64,000 nucleotides of DNA from Sphingobacterium sp. SYP-B4668. Its GTDB lineage: Bacteria; Bacteroidota; Bacteroidia; Sphingobacteriales; Sphingobacteriaceae. The position numbers and the translations under genes were made by a program. A model generated the notes under the pieces. The model was given only the letters and a program-made list of their open reading frames with translations. It ran no database searches and had not been told where the DNA came from. The stretch is from contig NZ_CP115483.1 of assembly GCF_027627455.1 (NCBI RefSeq), positions 4,526,001-4,590,000 on the forward strand, read 5' to 3'. Each line of letters starts with the position of its first letter. Position 1 is the first letter of the stretch. Positions 34,289 through 44,098 of this stretch are shown in pieces.

Positions 34289-35167
34289 CTATCCAAAGAG
34301 ATCCGAACTTAGATAACGATCGCCCCTATCGCAAGCGATAAAAACAATCGTGCCAGCTTCTAGCTCATTTGCGACCTTCAATGCTGCTGCAAATGCACCG
34401 CCCGTACTCATCCCTGCAAAAACTCCCTCACGCTTCACAAGCTCACGGGCCAAATGTGTCGACTCACTTTGTGAAATATCAATCACTCGATCCACACGTG
34501 AGGGGTCAAAAATTTTGGGAAGATATGCCTCTGGCCATCTACGTATTCCGGGAATAGAAGATTCTTCAGTAGGTTGGCACCCAACAATCTGTATCTCTGG
34601 ATTCTTGTCTTTCAAAAAAATCGAATTGCCCATGATTGTTCCAGTAGTACCCATAGCGCTCACAAAGTGGGTAATCTGTCCATTCGTATCCTTCCAGATC
34701 TCAGGTCCTGTAGTCTTGATGTGTGCCTGGTAATTATCTGGATTAGCAAATTGGTTGAGAATAAAATAATCCCCATTTGCCGCCTTCTCCTCTGCATAGT
34801 CCCGACAAATTTCCATTGTCTCCAATAGCGTTACCTTAGCACCAAAGGCCTCCATTGTCAAAGTCCTTTCACGAGTAGAGGTAACTGGCATCACCAGTTC
34901 CAAACTCAATCCATATATACCTGCAATCATCGCCAACGCAATGCCGGTATTGCCACTTGTTGCCTCGATCAACTTGGAATCCTGATTAATCTCGCCGCGC
35001 TCCATTGCCGAACGAATCATATTCAAGGCAGCTCGATCCTTTACCGAGCCCGCAGGATTATTACCCTCCATTTTGGCATATATCTTTACCTTCGGATTGT
35101 TGTGAAATTTAGTAATCTCGACAAGAGGCGTGTTTCCAATTGTATCTATTATAGTTCCCATTTTCAA
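34289..35167 (-). CDS. cysM: Cysteine synthase (CysM/CysK type)
   Basis: This PLP enzyme condenses O-acetylserine with sulfide (or thiosulfate) to make cysteine. The 292-residue protein has IGNTPLVEI, the PLP lysine motif PAGSVKDRAALNM, EATSGNTGIALA, the GTTGTIMG phosphate loop and GVFAGMSTGGAFAAAL. The N-terminus and length fit CysM. Its ATG overlaps the stop of the serine acetyltransferase gene by 4 bp, so the two steps of cysteine synthesis are translationally coupled. Confidence 0.94.
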   Translation of the reverse strand: MKMGTIIDTIGNTPLVEITKFHNNPKVKIYAKMEGNNPAGSVKDRAALNMIRSAMERGEINQDSKLIEATSGNTGIALAMIAGIYGLSLELVMPVTSTRERTLTMEAFGAKVTLLETMEICRDYAEEKAANGDYFILNQFANPDNYQAHIKTTGPEIWKDTNGQITHFVSAMGTTGTIMGNSIFLKDKNPEIQIVGCQPTEESSIPGIRRWPEAYLPKIFDPSRVDRVIDISQSESTHLARELVKREGVFAGMSTGGAFAAALKVANELEAGTIVFIACDRGDRYLSSDLFG

Positions 35168-35991
35168 ATAAGTGGTTTAGCGTCTACAAATTTTGAATTA
35201 GCTTGATGGTAGACCGTAGTATAGGGGTCTATACTAGATGTCAACCAGACATTGCCCCCAATAATGGAATGGTGGCCAATAAAGGTCTCTCCTCCTAAAA
35301 TAGTTGCCCCAGCATAGATAATGACATAATCCCCTATGGTGGGGTGGCGCTTGATATTGGCCATGTTCTTCTCAACACTAAGTGCACCCAAAGTCACCCC
35401 CTGATATAACTTGACATGATCTCCAATAACACACGTCTCCCCTATGACCAATCCTGTACCATGATCAATGTACAAGTATTGGCCAATACTGGCTCCAGGG
35501 TGGATGTCTATACCTGTTTTCGAATGTGCATATTCAGTTAATATACGAGGAATAAGTGGGACTCCCAATTTCAACAACTGATTAGCCAGTCGGAAAATTC
35601 CAATAGCCATAAAACCTGGATAAGTTCGGATGACCTCTCGTATACTTTTGGCTGCCGGGTCTCCCTCCACAATAGACCGAGCGTCCGTCAACATGATTTC
35701 ATACAGTGCAGGCAACTTATCGAAAAATTGACGAGTAATCTCCTGATTATCACATTTTGAGCAAGCCTTGGTTCGAATCAGCAAGTCGAGTAGCTCATTC
35801 TCGGATTGCTGAAAGGCAATCCGAATTTCGTCTACGGACTGGTAGCTGTTTGAATTTCGTTCTGGGAAAAGCAGATGCAATAGGTTCATTGACCATTGTG
35901 CAATTCGCTTATTAGAGGGCATATCCTGTACTTCCAGCTGCTTTTGAAACAAGTGGCTGTAAAAGTCCTCCATATTCTCTTCCATTGACAT
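35164..35991 (-). CDS. Serine O-acetyltransferase
   Basis: This enzyme makes O-acetylserine from serine and acetyl-CoA, the first step of cysteine synthesis. The 275-residue protein has a helical N-terminal domain and a C-terminal left-handed beta-helix of hexapeptide repeats. IDIHPGASIG, YIDHGTGLVIGETCVIGDHV, YQGVTLGAL and IKRHPTIGDYVIIYAGATILGG carry the active-site His residues. It is of the EpsC/SatA type. cysM overlaps its end. It starts 17 bp after the DUF3037 gene, so it probably belongs to the same transcript as the kinase pair. Confidence 0.93.
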   Translation of the reverse strand: MSMEENMEDFYSHLFQKQLEVQDMPSNKRIAQWSMNLLHLLFPERNSNSYQSVDEIRIAFQQSENELLDLLIRTKACSKCDNQEITRQFFDKLPALYEIMLTDARSIVEGDPAAKSIREVIRTYPGFMAIGIFRLANQLLKLGVPLIPRILTEYAHSKTGIDIHPGASIGQYLYIDHGTGLVIGETCVIGDHVKLYQGVTLGALSVEKNMANIKRHPTIGDYVIIYAGATILGGETFIGHHSIIGGNVWLTSSIDPYTTVYHQANSKFVDAKPLI

Positions 35992-36008
35992 GTTTTTTTA
36001 TTATCTCT

Positions 36009-36410
36009 TTAAATTACCAATTTATTGAACAGATGTACGAGCATCTGCTGTGGGTCATCCGTCAATCCTGGGTGCACGGCCGAGCATTGGATAATGGTAC
36101 TTCGCTTTGCCGTCAACCAACGAAATCGCTCAGCCTGATCTAGCTCTGCCAACTTCCCTCCAGATTGCTCCCCATTGCAGATCTTAGCAAAGGAGTCAAG
36201 ATGTGCTCTTACCATATCGATATCCAAATCTCGATACAATGCTTCACATTTTGCGTCATTCAACTGCCACAAAAAGCCCGAAAAACGCAGTTTTTTACAG
36301 TACAAGATTACCCCTATATTAATGAACTCCTCCCGCTCAACCTGCGGGACCAATCTCACTACAGCATATTCAAAGACTGCCTTCACGCGCTTGTTCAATT
36401 TGATTAACAA
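36009..36410 (-). CDS. DUF3037-family protein paired with HipA-like kinase
   Basis: This protein of up to 133 residues matches the DUF3037 pattern: FEYAVVRLVPQVEREEFINIGVILY near the N-terminus, then FLWQLN. No ATG is available; the possible starts are TTG at 36410, TTG at 36398 and GTG at 36386. Any of these overlaps the end of the HipA-like gene (stop at 36370), so translation is probably coupled to it. DUF3037 commonly sits next to HipA-like kinases, but its role is unknown. Confidence 0.8.
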   Translation of the reverse strand: MLIKLNKRVKAVFEYAVVRLVPQVEREEFINIGVILYCKKLRFSGFLWQLNDAKCEALYRDLDIDMVRAHLDSFAKICNGEQSGGKLAELDQAERFRWLTAKRSTIIQCSAVHPGLTDDPQQMLVHLFNKLVI

Positions 36411-37167
36411 ATAATTCCGAATGTGTCAGTCTATTGCAGAAAAAGCGAACATATACAGCCCTAGCATCATCTGCACTCAATTCCCGAATTTCATCCACAA
36501 GCCACTCATCTGGGACCACCGAAAGGATTTTTTGGACTACCTCCTCTGTGATAAGAGACCGATAGCGATTATCGACATCCCTAACACCCGTTGCATACTT
36601 CAGCAGCACATGATCTTTAATCTGAATGAAAGGTTTTATCGACTGCTCCTCCCAATTGTCCCAACTGTGATGAAAATATAAGGATGCACCGTGATCGATC
36701 AACCATAATTCCTTATGCCATATCAACATGTTGGTATTGCGCACCGTGCGATCTACATTCATCAATAATGCATCCAACCAGACAATCTTGGAAGCTTCCT
36801 CCTCTCCGATACGATCCACATTGGCATCAAACGTAATCGCTCCATTCAAAAAGTGCACACCCAAGTTCTTGCCCACACTAAACTTTAGCAAATCTTGTAT
36901 CTCTTCATCCGGTTCTGTACGTCCGAAAGAGTCGTCTAAATTTGCGAAAACAATCTCAGGCATACGAAGTCCCATCACTCGAGACAACTCTCCACCTATT
37001 AATTCTGCAATCAACGCCTTTCGCCCTTGGCCCGCTCCTCGAAATTTAATTACGTAACTAAATCCATCGTCTGCATCTACAAGAGCAGGTAATGATCCCC
37101 CCTCTCGAAAAGGTTGAACATACCGAGTAACATTGACTTCTCTTATCTCTAATTCTTTATCAATCAT
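36370..37167 (-). CDS. HipA-like kinase family protein
   Basis: This 265-residue protein belongs to the HipA-like kinase group (HipA_2 type), smaller than toxin HipA. Core features are KFRGAGQGRKALIAELIGGEL near the N-terminus (nucleotide binding), DALLMNVDRTVRNTNML (catalytic loop, Asp/Asn pattern) and WLIDHGASLYF (metal binding). It has no HipB-like antitoxin upstream. The ATG at 37167 is preferred over a TTG two codons before it. It is the first gene of a likely operon with DUF3037, serine acetyltransferase and cysM. Its target is unknown. Confidence 0.85.
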   Translation of the reverse strand: MIDKELEIREVNVTRYVQPFREGGSLPALVDADDGFSYVIKFRGAGQGRKALIAELIGGELSRVMGLRMPEIVFANLDDSFGRTEPDEEIQDLLKFSVGKNLGVHFLNGAITFDANVDRIGEEEASKIVWLDALLMNVDRTVRNTNMLIWHKELWLIDHGASLYFHHSWDNWEEQSIKPFIQIKDHVLLKYATGVRDVDNRYRSLITEEVVQKILSVVPDEWLVDEIRELSADDARAVYVRFFCNRLTHSELFVNQIEQAREGSL

Positions 37168-37355
37168 CTGCAATCATTAATGTAATCTGGTCACCCACCG
37201 AAATTCCCCTACGAAGATTCTCGACAACTATTCTTTGTAAGCATTTCTGTAAATATCATAAAAAATAAAACATAAGCCTAAAAGAATTATGTAAATGCAG
37301 CATAAAAGAAATCATCTAACACCCTACTGAACAATCCTCACAATTACCGACAAAA

Positions 37356-37383
37356 AAGGGGAGACGCGTCCTGCTCTCCCCTT
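37356..37383 (-). terminator. Terminator of the SusCD-arylsulfotransferase operon
   Basis: AAGGGGAGA (37356-37364) pairs with TCTCCCCTT (37375-37383). On the minus strand the second arm runs into TTTTTT. It lies 25 bp after the arylsulfotransferase gene and separates that operon from the HipA-like kinase operon. Confidence 0.85.
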
Positions 37384-37407
37384 CCATATCAAAATATATG
37401 GCACATC

Positions 37408-38760
37408 TTAATGAGAGAACCGGAATGGTTCTTCAAGATACTCCATTCTGTAAACACGATCTTTCAATACAATCTCATTGTAGATTTTTCCGCTTTCATC
37501 TAATAAAAGTCCGACTCCTTTCACTGAGCTAGCGACCAAGAAATGATTTCCTTGAATCTGCTGTACACTACCCATTATTGCAGAATAGTATGCTTGCGGC
37601 AATCGAATACTATGCTGTATTGAAGCATTCATTTGCAGTTCATCTAGCTGAAAAGAGATAATTCGACTGTGCTTGCGCACCTCCCCCCCATTATCAAACA
37701 ATAAGAGTTTACCATCTGTGGTCATATGGGCGTAGTGTTGAAACATAAAATAACCAGCATTATCCATATTGACATTCCCGCGACCTCCTAATTTCCACAT
37801 CACAGCACCAGTCGTCGAATTGATTTTCCAAACTTGATGTAGTGCCCGCAAGGATACAATATAGTGACTATCCTTATCCTGAAAAACAGAGTTAATCCAT
37901 GGTTGCTCCCGCATATCCGCGTCATATTCTCCTCGCGCATCAAACGTACTCCACTCCCATACCTTATTTCCCTTGGCATCCCATTCGACAAGCCCATCTC
38001 CTGGATATCCCCCCTTCAATTCATTAGTCACCGCCACATAGTGTCCACGATGATTCAATATTGCATCGTGATGTATACTCTTATCAAATCCAACTCTTCC
38101 CTTTCTATGGAAGAAGACAGTATCTCCAGCTAAAGTAGTTTCAAGCAAGATATTTCCATCTCCGAATGGTGTATGATCTTCATCCTCCACCGTCAATATC
38201 GTGTTGCGCTGGGTAAATCGCACACATTTGACCGTATTAGGTGAACGACGAAACCAGACAATGTCCCCCTCATTGTTCAAGATATATGTACACGAAGGGC
38301 TTGACATATTAGCAAACATAAAGTAACCCGGCAAATTACTTCCGAACTTGCTTTCATCCTGTTTATAAAATCCGCGAACCTCGTCGGGTATTTTTTCGGT
38401 CATCAGTATCAACTCGTTTTCCTTCAAGACAATGCGCTGACCATCCTGCGAGACGGCCGACACATCCATCCTATACCGGGTGTTCTCCTTCAGATCAAGC
38501 AACCCAAAGATGTGTTCTCGCTTCGCCGATGACTGTAATTCGCGGACTTCTTGCGGTCTACCTTCAGCATAATATCGAATCATAAGGTCACTTACCGTCG
38601 AAATACCAATCCTCAGCCGGGCAGAAAGCCCTATCTCCTTGCTATAATCCACATGCATTTGCTCAATACGCAAATCATCTCTAGATATCTCCTTTTTACA
38701 GGCAATCATCAGGAACAAACAAATGCCCATCACAGCAACATAAATACCATCAGATTTCAT
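37408..38760 (-). CDS. Arylsulfotransferase (ASST)-like lipoprotein
   Basis: This 450-residue lipoprotein (lipobox around MIAC, Cys21) resembles the arylsulfate sulfotransferase family (Arylsulfotran types), which moves sulfate from an aryl sulfate to a phenol. A short N-terminal beta-sandwich precedes a six-bladed propeller. Typical blade and active-site segments are KSIHHDAILN (His230-231), SLRALHQVWKI (Arg305, His308), VMWKLGGRGN, FQHYAHMTTDGKLLLFDNG (His342) and MGSVQQIQGNHFLVASS. It starts 7 bp after susD and is the last gene of the SusCD unit, so its substrate is probably the imported ligand or a surface glycan. The actual donor and acceptor are unknown. Confidence 0.8.
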   Translation of the reverse strand: MKSDGIYVAVMGICLFLMIACKKEISRDDLRIEQMHVDYSKEIGLSARLRIGISTVSDLMIRYYAEGRPQEVRELQSSAKREHIFGLLDLKENTRYRMDVSAVSQDGQRIVLKENELILMTEKIPDEVRGFYKQDESKFGSNLPGYFMFANMSSPSCTYILNNEGDIVWFRRSPNTVKCVRFTQRNTILTVEDEDHTPFGDGNILLETTLAGDTVFFHRKGRVGFDKSIHHDAILNHRGHYVAVTNELKGGYPGDGLVEWDAKGNKVWEWSTFDARGEYDADMREQPWINSVFQDKDSHYIVSLRALHQVWKINSTTGAVMWKLGGRGNVNMDNAGYFMFQHYAHMTTDGKLLLFDNGGEVRKHSRIISFQLDELQMNASIQHSIRLPQAYYSAIMGSVQQIQGNHFLVASSVKGVGLLLDESGKIYNEIVLKDRVYRMEYLEEPFRFSH

Positions 38761-38767
38761 TTTATCC

Positions 38768-40375
38768 TTATTGCTTGTCCCACCATACTGGTACTAACCA
38801 ATCGTTTTTACCACCCATTCGTCCAAGTGCTTCTTGTAAATTCTTACCATTTTGAATGGCTTCAGATTCAGGATAGAAAAATCGACGTGGAATAACCCCA
38901 TCGGTACCGCTAGTATACCATTCTACCGAAGTGAATGGCACCAATTTAGGATATCCAGTTCTTCTAAAATTGGCATATGCTTCAGCCCCGTTGAGAAAAA
39001 AATTGACCCACATCTGACTATGGATTGATTCCATTGTAGCTTCAAAATCAGAAGGAAAGGGCAAGTAGTGGGCTTTTAAAGCGTCTATATTGCTTTGCCC
39101 GATTGGCGGAGCGCCAGGATACAAAGCCATCATTTCACAACTTGCCTGAATGCCGTTCATAAAATGTGTTTGGGCATTTGTAGCACCCGCCCATCCACGA
39201 GCAGCTGCCTCCGCCTTCAAAAATTCTACCTCCGCAAAGCTTAGATGAAAAAAAGGCGCATCCAAAGCCGATACATATTTGCTAGGTTGTAAGAATTTAA
39301 AATTGTGCCCAACCTCAATTTGATTGCCATCATCATCAGTCACAGGACCATAATTCTTAAATTCATTCCAGGCCATCGCACCAGGACTCACACCCAAGGG
39401 TTCGATAAAGGCAGATATATCGATTACATTACTGGATACCCCCACTATACCGTCTCCAACATAAGTCCCGCCATATATATGTAACCTTGGATCCTCGCGC
39501 TCGGCCATGTAATTGACCAAGGTCCTCACCAACCTGAAACCAGCAGATATGGCATCCGCTTTAAAAACCTGTGATCGGCCATTACCCCTGAACTCGTCAG
39601 CTGTGTAATTGATAGGCATATGCTTAATCATGCAGATATCGCTATTATTAGCCATCACTCCATTCGTTAATGCGCGCTCCACTTGCTTTTGAGCTTCGGC
39701 AAGATTTATTTTCGTTAATCTAAATCCGAGCCTCAACCGCAACGAGTTACAAAATTTTTTCCATTTGGCGACGTCCCCATTATAGAACATATCCCCACCA
39801 ACAGTCTTCCCTGCTACATCGAATGCAGCATTCGCCTTTTCCAACTCATTAAAAAAATCGGCATAGATATCCTCTTGTCTATCATACTTAGGCTTAAACT
39901 TACGTTCGGTGAACCCCTTTATTGCCTCACTGTATGGAATATCACCATACATATCCGTCATCCTAGAAAACATATACACGCGAAGTACGCGAGCGGCGGC
40001 ATTCATATTGACCATCTCAGGGTCACTTTCCGTACGATCAAGGATGTCCTGTATATTCTTAAGTTCACGCGGATAGGTCGACTCCCAATGGCTATACCAA
40101 TGACTCTTCTCTACCACTCTATACATCCCTCCATGCTGTGTCCACCAAGACCCCCCTAGATGCTGGACAATAGGGGATGCAATACCCAAATCATATCTCC
40201 AGGCATCCTCACGATCACCTGATAGAGATGATTGAATTTTAGTAAGCTGATATGCTGGATCAAGTGATGTAAACCCCGCAGGATCCTCGTTGAGACTCGT
40301 CAAGTCTTTGGTACACGATAGACACATCAATGAAAGTGCTATCAACGACAAATATTTTATAATTTTCATTTTCAA
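38768..40375 (-). CDS. SusD/RagB-type surface lipoprotein
   Basis: This 535-residue outer-membrane lipoprotein captures a nutrient and hands it to the SusC partner. The lipobox LMCLSC gives the lipid Cys at 21, followed by an acidic TKDLTSLNEDP start. Its composition is typical of the SusD-like-2 group, which begins with NEDPAGFTSLDP and has AAARVLRVYMFSRMTDMYGDIPYS as TPR-like helices. FHLSFAEVEFLKAEAAARGW is the classical C-terminal signature. susC ends 40 bp upstream on the same strand. The ligand is unknown. Confidence 0.93.
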   Translation of the reverse strand: MKMKIIKYLSLIALSLMCLSCTKDLTSLNEDPAGFTSLDPAYQLTKIQSSLSGDREDAWRYDLGIASPIVQHLGGSWWTQHGGMYRVVEKSHWYSHWESTYPRELKNIQDILDRTESDPEMVNMNAAARVLRVYMFSRMTDMYGDIPYSEAIKGFTERKFKPKYDRQEDIYADFFNELEKANAAFDVAGKTVGGDMFYNGDVAKWKKFCNSLRLRLGFRLTKINLAEAQKQVERALTNGVMANNSDICMIKHMPINYTADEFRGNGRSQVFKADAISAGFRLVRTLVNYMAEREDPRLHIYGGTYVGDGIVGVSSNVIDISAFIEPLGVSPGAMAWNEFKNYGPVTDDDGNQIEVGHNFKFLQPSKYVSALDAPFFHLSFAEVEFLKAEAAARGWAGATNAQTHFMNGIQASCEMMALYPGAPPIGQSNIDALKAHYLPFPSDFEATMESIHSQMWVNFFLNGAEAYANFRRTGYPKLVPFTSVEWYTSGTDGVIPRRFFYPESEAIQNGKNLQEALGRMGGKNDWLVPVWWDKQ

Positions 40376-40415
40376 ATCGTCTTAAGTAATATGCGTATTA
40401 AACTGTCCAATCCGA

Positions 40416-43400
40416 CTAAAATTTCACCTGCAAATTAAATCCAATAGATTTACGCCCCGGCAAAGAGCCGTATTCAAATCCTTGTCCATTACCATTATTA
40501 TAGTTGGATTCGGGATCTATATTGGGTACGTTCTTTTGTATAATCCATAAGTTACGTCCAATGATACCTATAGACGCCTGTTGTATAGCCAATCCCTTCA
40601 AAAATTTAGTCGGTATGGTATAACTAATACCGATATCTCGAAGCTTGACATACCCCCCATCATAAATAAAAGGTTGAGGAATATTATTACCAACAACTGC
40701 CCAATAAACCGTAGGATTGACCGCAACCTCATTCTTTTCACCAGCTTCATTCACCCCCTCACCAACATATCCACGTCCATTCTGGGCCACTTGATCGGGG
40801 TCTTGATTCGCCTGCTCCGCAGCACGGCGCTCGGCAGAATATTCATTCCAAGAATCACGTCCTCCAGCAGTATTCGGATGAGAACCATTGATGTGCATGG
40901 TCATATTCGTCATCGAAAATAAGCTACCGCCCTTACGAACGTCTAAAACAGCCTTTAATTCAAATCCTTTATATAAAAAGCTATTCACGAGTCCCCCAGT
41001 CCATTTCGGAAGACTATTTCCAATTTCTACGGGAGCATCTGTATATAATGGCATACCGTCTTTACCGTGTATACGACGTCCCTGCTCATCCAATGCAAAA
41101 CCATTACCTAAGATAGTCCCAAAGGGTTTACCTTTTTCAGCAATAATAGTCGCTCCGGCCCACCGAGCCTCCGCCACAGTATAGGCGTCCAAATCTTCGT
41201 ACAAATCAACTACAGTATTGTAATTTTTCGAGAAATTAACCGCTAGATTCCAGCGGAAAGAGTTTTCTAACACGATTGGCGTCCCCTTTAAAAGAATCTC
41301 TACACCCCTATTCTTTAATTTAGCAGCATTGAGTGATGCAAAGCTGTATCCCGTCGTTTGTGGAATTGGCAAATCGATAAGTACATCATTCGTAACCTCA
41401 TCATAATATGTAAAATCCAAACCTAAGCGGTTATTGAAAAAACTCAAATCTGCTCCGAACTCAACAGAAGTCTTACGTTGCGGACGCAATTGTGCATTGG
41501 GGATGGTTTCACCAAGCACTTCACCCATGGGCATGCCATTCATAGCAGTCCCCGTCAAAGAATACAGAAATCTAGTCTTATAGGGGTCTGCATCCGAACC
41601 AACCTGACCAACAGACGAGCGCAACTTAGCATAATTCAGAACACTTGAATTCAAGGCCAAGGCATCACTCAGTACAAAACTCAAGTCAGCAGCTGGATAA
41701 AAGTAAGAATTGTTCCCCTTCGGAAGAGTAGATGACCAATCGTTTCGAGCCTGCAAATTTAAGAACAAGTAATTGTTGTAACCCAGTTCGACATTTCCAA
41801 ATATAGACTGAATCTCCTTTCTTGGATTTGCGGGTAGCACCTTTAATTCTTTAAAATTAGTAATAAGGTCTTTCCCTGGCACATTGATTTCTGTACCTGT
41901 CGTAAGGGTCTGATCACGGTTAAATTTCATAACATTACCCCCAAGCATGGCCCCCAACCGGAAGCTAGGTGTCAACTCTTTACGAAAATTGACCATCGCT
42001 TGATAATTGTCCTCACGCACAAACAAATCATTCAGAATCAACTGGCCACCATCTCGTGTAGGTGTATTGCGATCGTAGAAATTCCTAAATTTGAAATTGT
42101 AAAAATCTGTACCACCACTGACGGAAAAATTTAAGAATTCGTTCATTTCGTAATTCAACCTTGCCGACCCACCTATTCTTCTCTTGTCGCTATCATTTTT
42201 TGTTCTGTTCAATGTCCAATACGGATTGGCTCGATATTGATTTCCCGTGTAATTGATATAAGAACCATCTTCATTCTGATACTCTTGTAGCCACGCTTGA
42301 TCAAAATTGCCCGCGATACCGATCAATCCATTACCAATATTGTTGACGTCATCCGTCAAGGCTGGTCTATTTTTCACATCTTCTTGCATCAAAGAAGCTT
42401 TCACCTCCAACGTAAGTTTATCCACCAATTTGGTCTCTCCCCTCAATGAAAAAGTATTCCGATCAAATTTACCGCTAGGTACGATATCCTTATTGGCAAC
42501 ATTGGAGTAGGAAAAGCGCAGATTACTCCGCTCATTACCGCCACTGAGTGACAGTGTGTTCATTGCTGTGACTCCTGTTCTGAAAAAATTCTGAATATTA
42601 TCCTCGATATATTTGTAAGGTCTCATTTGCCCATTCCGTTGGATAATAGAATCCAAATCGGTATATCTAGGCCCCCAATTGGCTGCGATGTTAGAAGCCT
42701 CGCTCGCGTTACGTTGCGCCAGCCCATTATTCCCTTGCCCATATATCTTTTGCACCTCTTCCAATTTAGTCGAAATATGGTCGGTAGTCAATGAAGAGTT
42801 AAAATCTACCCCAATTCCCTTTTGTCCCTTACCGCTCTTCGTCGTAATCAATATTACCCCATTCAAAGCTCTGGAACCATATAAAAGCGCCGCCGATGCC
42901 CCCTTTAATACTGAAATATTCTCAATATCATTCGGATTGATATCGGCAACACCATCTCCTAAATCAAATCCGCCATTATGATCAGCACTACCAATATTAC
43001 CGTTGACAGCAGGAACCCCATCTATCACATAAAGAGGCTGATTACTCCCCTGCAGCTCACGGATACCACGAATCACGACACGACTGGAGCCGGTAGGCCC
43101 TGCGGTCGTGGTAGAAATATTGACGCCTGCAATCTTTCCTGCTAAAGACGCAATCGCATTTGTTTCACCAAAACCTGATATATCCGTACTCGACACATCC
43201 GAAACAGCATAACCCAGTTCGCGTTTCTGCCGTTTGATACCAAGAGCTGTCACGACGACATCAGTCAATTGTTGGACCTGTTCATGAAGTGTTACAGATA
43301 GGCTCGACCTATTAGCCAACGTGATTTCTTGCGAAGCATACCCTAAGTAACTAAAGAGGATGATAGCATCACTCGGCACGTTCCGTAGCTCAAACTCCCC

Positions 43401-43883
43401 CCCGCTATTGGACACAGTCGCCACATTGCCCCCCTTCACTTTAATACTCACACCTCCAAGTGGATTTCCAGTAGCATTTCGAACTACACCTTTTACAAGG
43501 GATTGTTGCAGAAGTTCTACGGGGACACTATCTTCTTTCCTCTTTACAACTACCGTGTTGTCAACGATTGAATATGCTACAGGCTGGTTGGCAAAGCACA
43601 AGTCCAATACGGTATTAATGTCAGCGTTTTTCACCTCGATATTGACATTTTTTGTATCTTTTAGCATCGGACTGCTATATACGAACTCATATCGGCTCTG
43701 CTTACTAATCTTGCTGATAATCTGTTCCAAAGAACTATTCCGCTCAAGCAAGGTAATTTTTTGCGCGAGCGTCTTGGCCTGTACCTGAAGAATTGTCCCG
43801 ATAATCAGGAGAATGGTCAGCTTGGTCATAATTAGAATCTTATAAGAAAAGGATTTGCTCTTCTTAGATAAATAAAATTTCAT
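40416..43883 (-). CDS. SusC/RagA TonB-linked outer-membrane transporter with STN signalling domain
   Basis: This 1155-residue TonB-dependent channel has a signal peptide, then an STN domain (about 45-113, with SLEQIISKISKQSRYEFVYS), a carboxypeptidase-regulatory-like domain (128-210), the plug with VVVTALGIKRQKRELGY and the SusC motif ALNGVILITTKSG, and the C-terminal beta-barrel ending in a Phe (NLQVKF). The STN domain means it can signal through an anti-sigma factor on the inner membrane. FecR and ECF sigma genes directly upstream supply that partner pair. SusD follows. This is a self-inducing import unit. Confidence 0.95.
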   Translation of the reverse strand: MKFYLSKKSKSFSYKILIMTKLTILLIIGTILQVQAKTLAQKITLLERNSSLEQIISKISKQSRYEFVYSSPMLKDTKNVNIEVKNADINTVLDLCFANQPVAYSIVDNTVVVKRKEDSVPVELLQQSLVKGVVRNATGNPLGGVSIKVKGGNVATVSNSGGEFELRNVPSDAIILFSYLGYASQEITLANRSSLSVTLHEQVQQLTDVVVTALGIKRQKRELGYAVSDVSSTDISGFGETNAIASLAGKIAGVNISTTTAGPTGSSRVVIRGIRELQGSNQPLYVIDGVPAVNGNIGSADHNGGFDLGDGVADINPNDIENISVLKGASAALLYGSRALNGVILITTKSGKGQKGIGVDFNSSLTTDHISTKLEEVQKIYGQGNNGLAQRNASEASNIAANWGPRYTDLDSIIQRNGQMRPYKYIEDNIQNFFRTGVTAMNTLSLSGGNERSNLRFSYSNVANKDIVPSGKFDRNTFSLRGETKLVDKLTLEVKASLMQEDVKNRPALTDDVNNIGNGLIGIAGNFDQAWLQEYQNEDGSYINYTGNQYRANPYWTLNRTKNDSDKRRIGGSARLNYEMNEFLNFSVSGGTDFYNFKFRNFYDRNTPTRDGGQLILNDLFVREDNYQAMVNFRKELTPSFRLGAMLGGNVMKFNRDQTLTTGTEINVPGKDLITNFKELKVLPANPRKEIQSIFGNVELGYNNYLFLNLQARNDWSSTLPKGNNSYFYPAADLSFVLSDALALNSSVLNYAKLRSSVGQVGSDADPYKTRFLYSLTGTAMNGMPMGEVLGETIPNAQLRPQRKTSVEFGADLSFFNNRLGLDFTYYDEVTNDVLIDLPIPQTTGYSFASLNAAKLKNRGVEILLKGTPIVLENSFRWNLAVNFSKNYNTVVDLYEDLDAYTVAEARWAGATIIAEKGKPFGTILGNGFALDEQGRRIHGKDGMPLYTDAPVEIGNSLPKWTGGLVNSFLYKGFELKAVLDVRKGGSLFSMTNMTMHINGSHPNTAGGRDSWNEYSAERRAAEQANQDPDQVAQNGRGYVGEGVNEAGEKNEVAVNPTVYWAVVGNNIPQPFIYDGGYVKLRDIGISYTIPTKFLKGLAIQQASIGIIGRNLWIIQKNVPNIDPESNYNNGNGQGFEYGSLPGRKSIGFNLQVKF

Positions 43884-43930
43884 ACTTTTGAGTGGGTTAA
43901 TTGATTAAATGAAATAACTACTTAGTGCAT

Positions 43931-43980
43931 TTTTTCAATGAAAAATCCTTATAGGGCTGAAGCGTCATCACCGCTCAGCC
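43931..43980. promoter_or_regulatory. Two hairpins in the fecR-susC gap
   Basis: Hairpin 1: GGCTGA (43955-43960) with GCG pairs with CGC and TCAGCC (43972-43980). Hairpin 2: TTTTTC (43931-43936) with GAAAAA (43940-43945). Hairpin 1 has a T-run on the plus strand; on the minus strand it could attenuate susC. No -7 box is obvious here, so susC may be read through from fecR or use an ECF-specific promoter. Confidence 0.45.
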
Positions 43981-44098
43981 TTTTTTATTTTTCACGAAAA
44001 TTCAATTTTTCAATGTAGGTGTAATGTCATAGTTTAAGTTCTCTTTTTTAAGGGTTAATAATTGATTTATAGTGCTGAATGGGACAAATATCCTTCTA

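Noticed and set aside
36370..37167. HipA toxin with HipB antitoxin
   Set aside because: The kinase is a smaller HipA-like type, its partner is DUF3037, and no HipB-like helix-turn-helix gene is adjacent.
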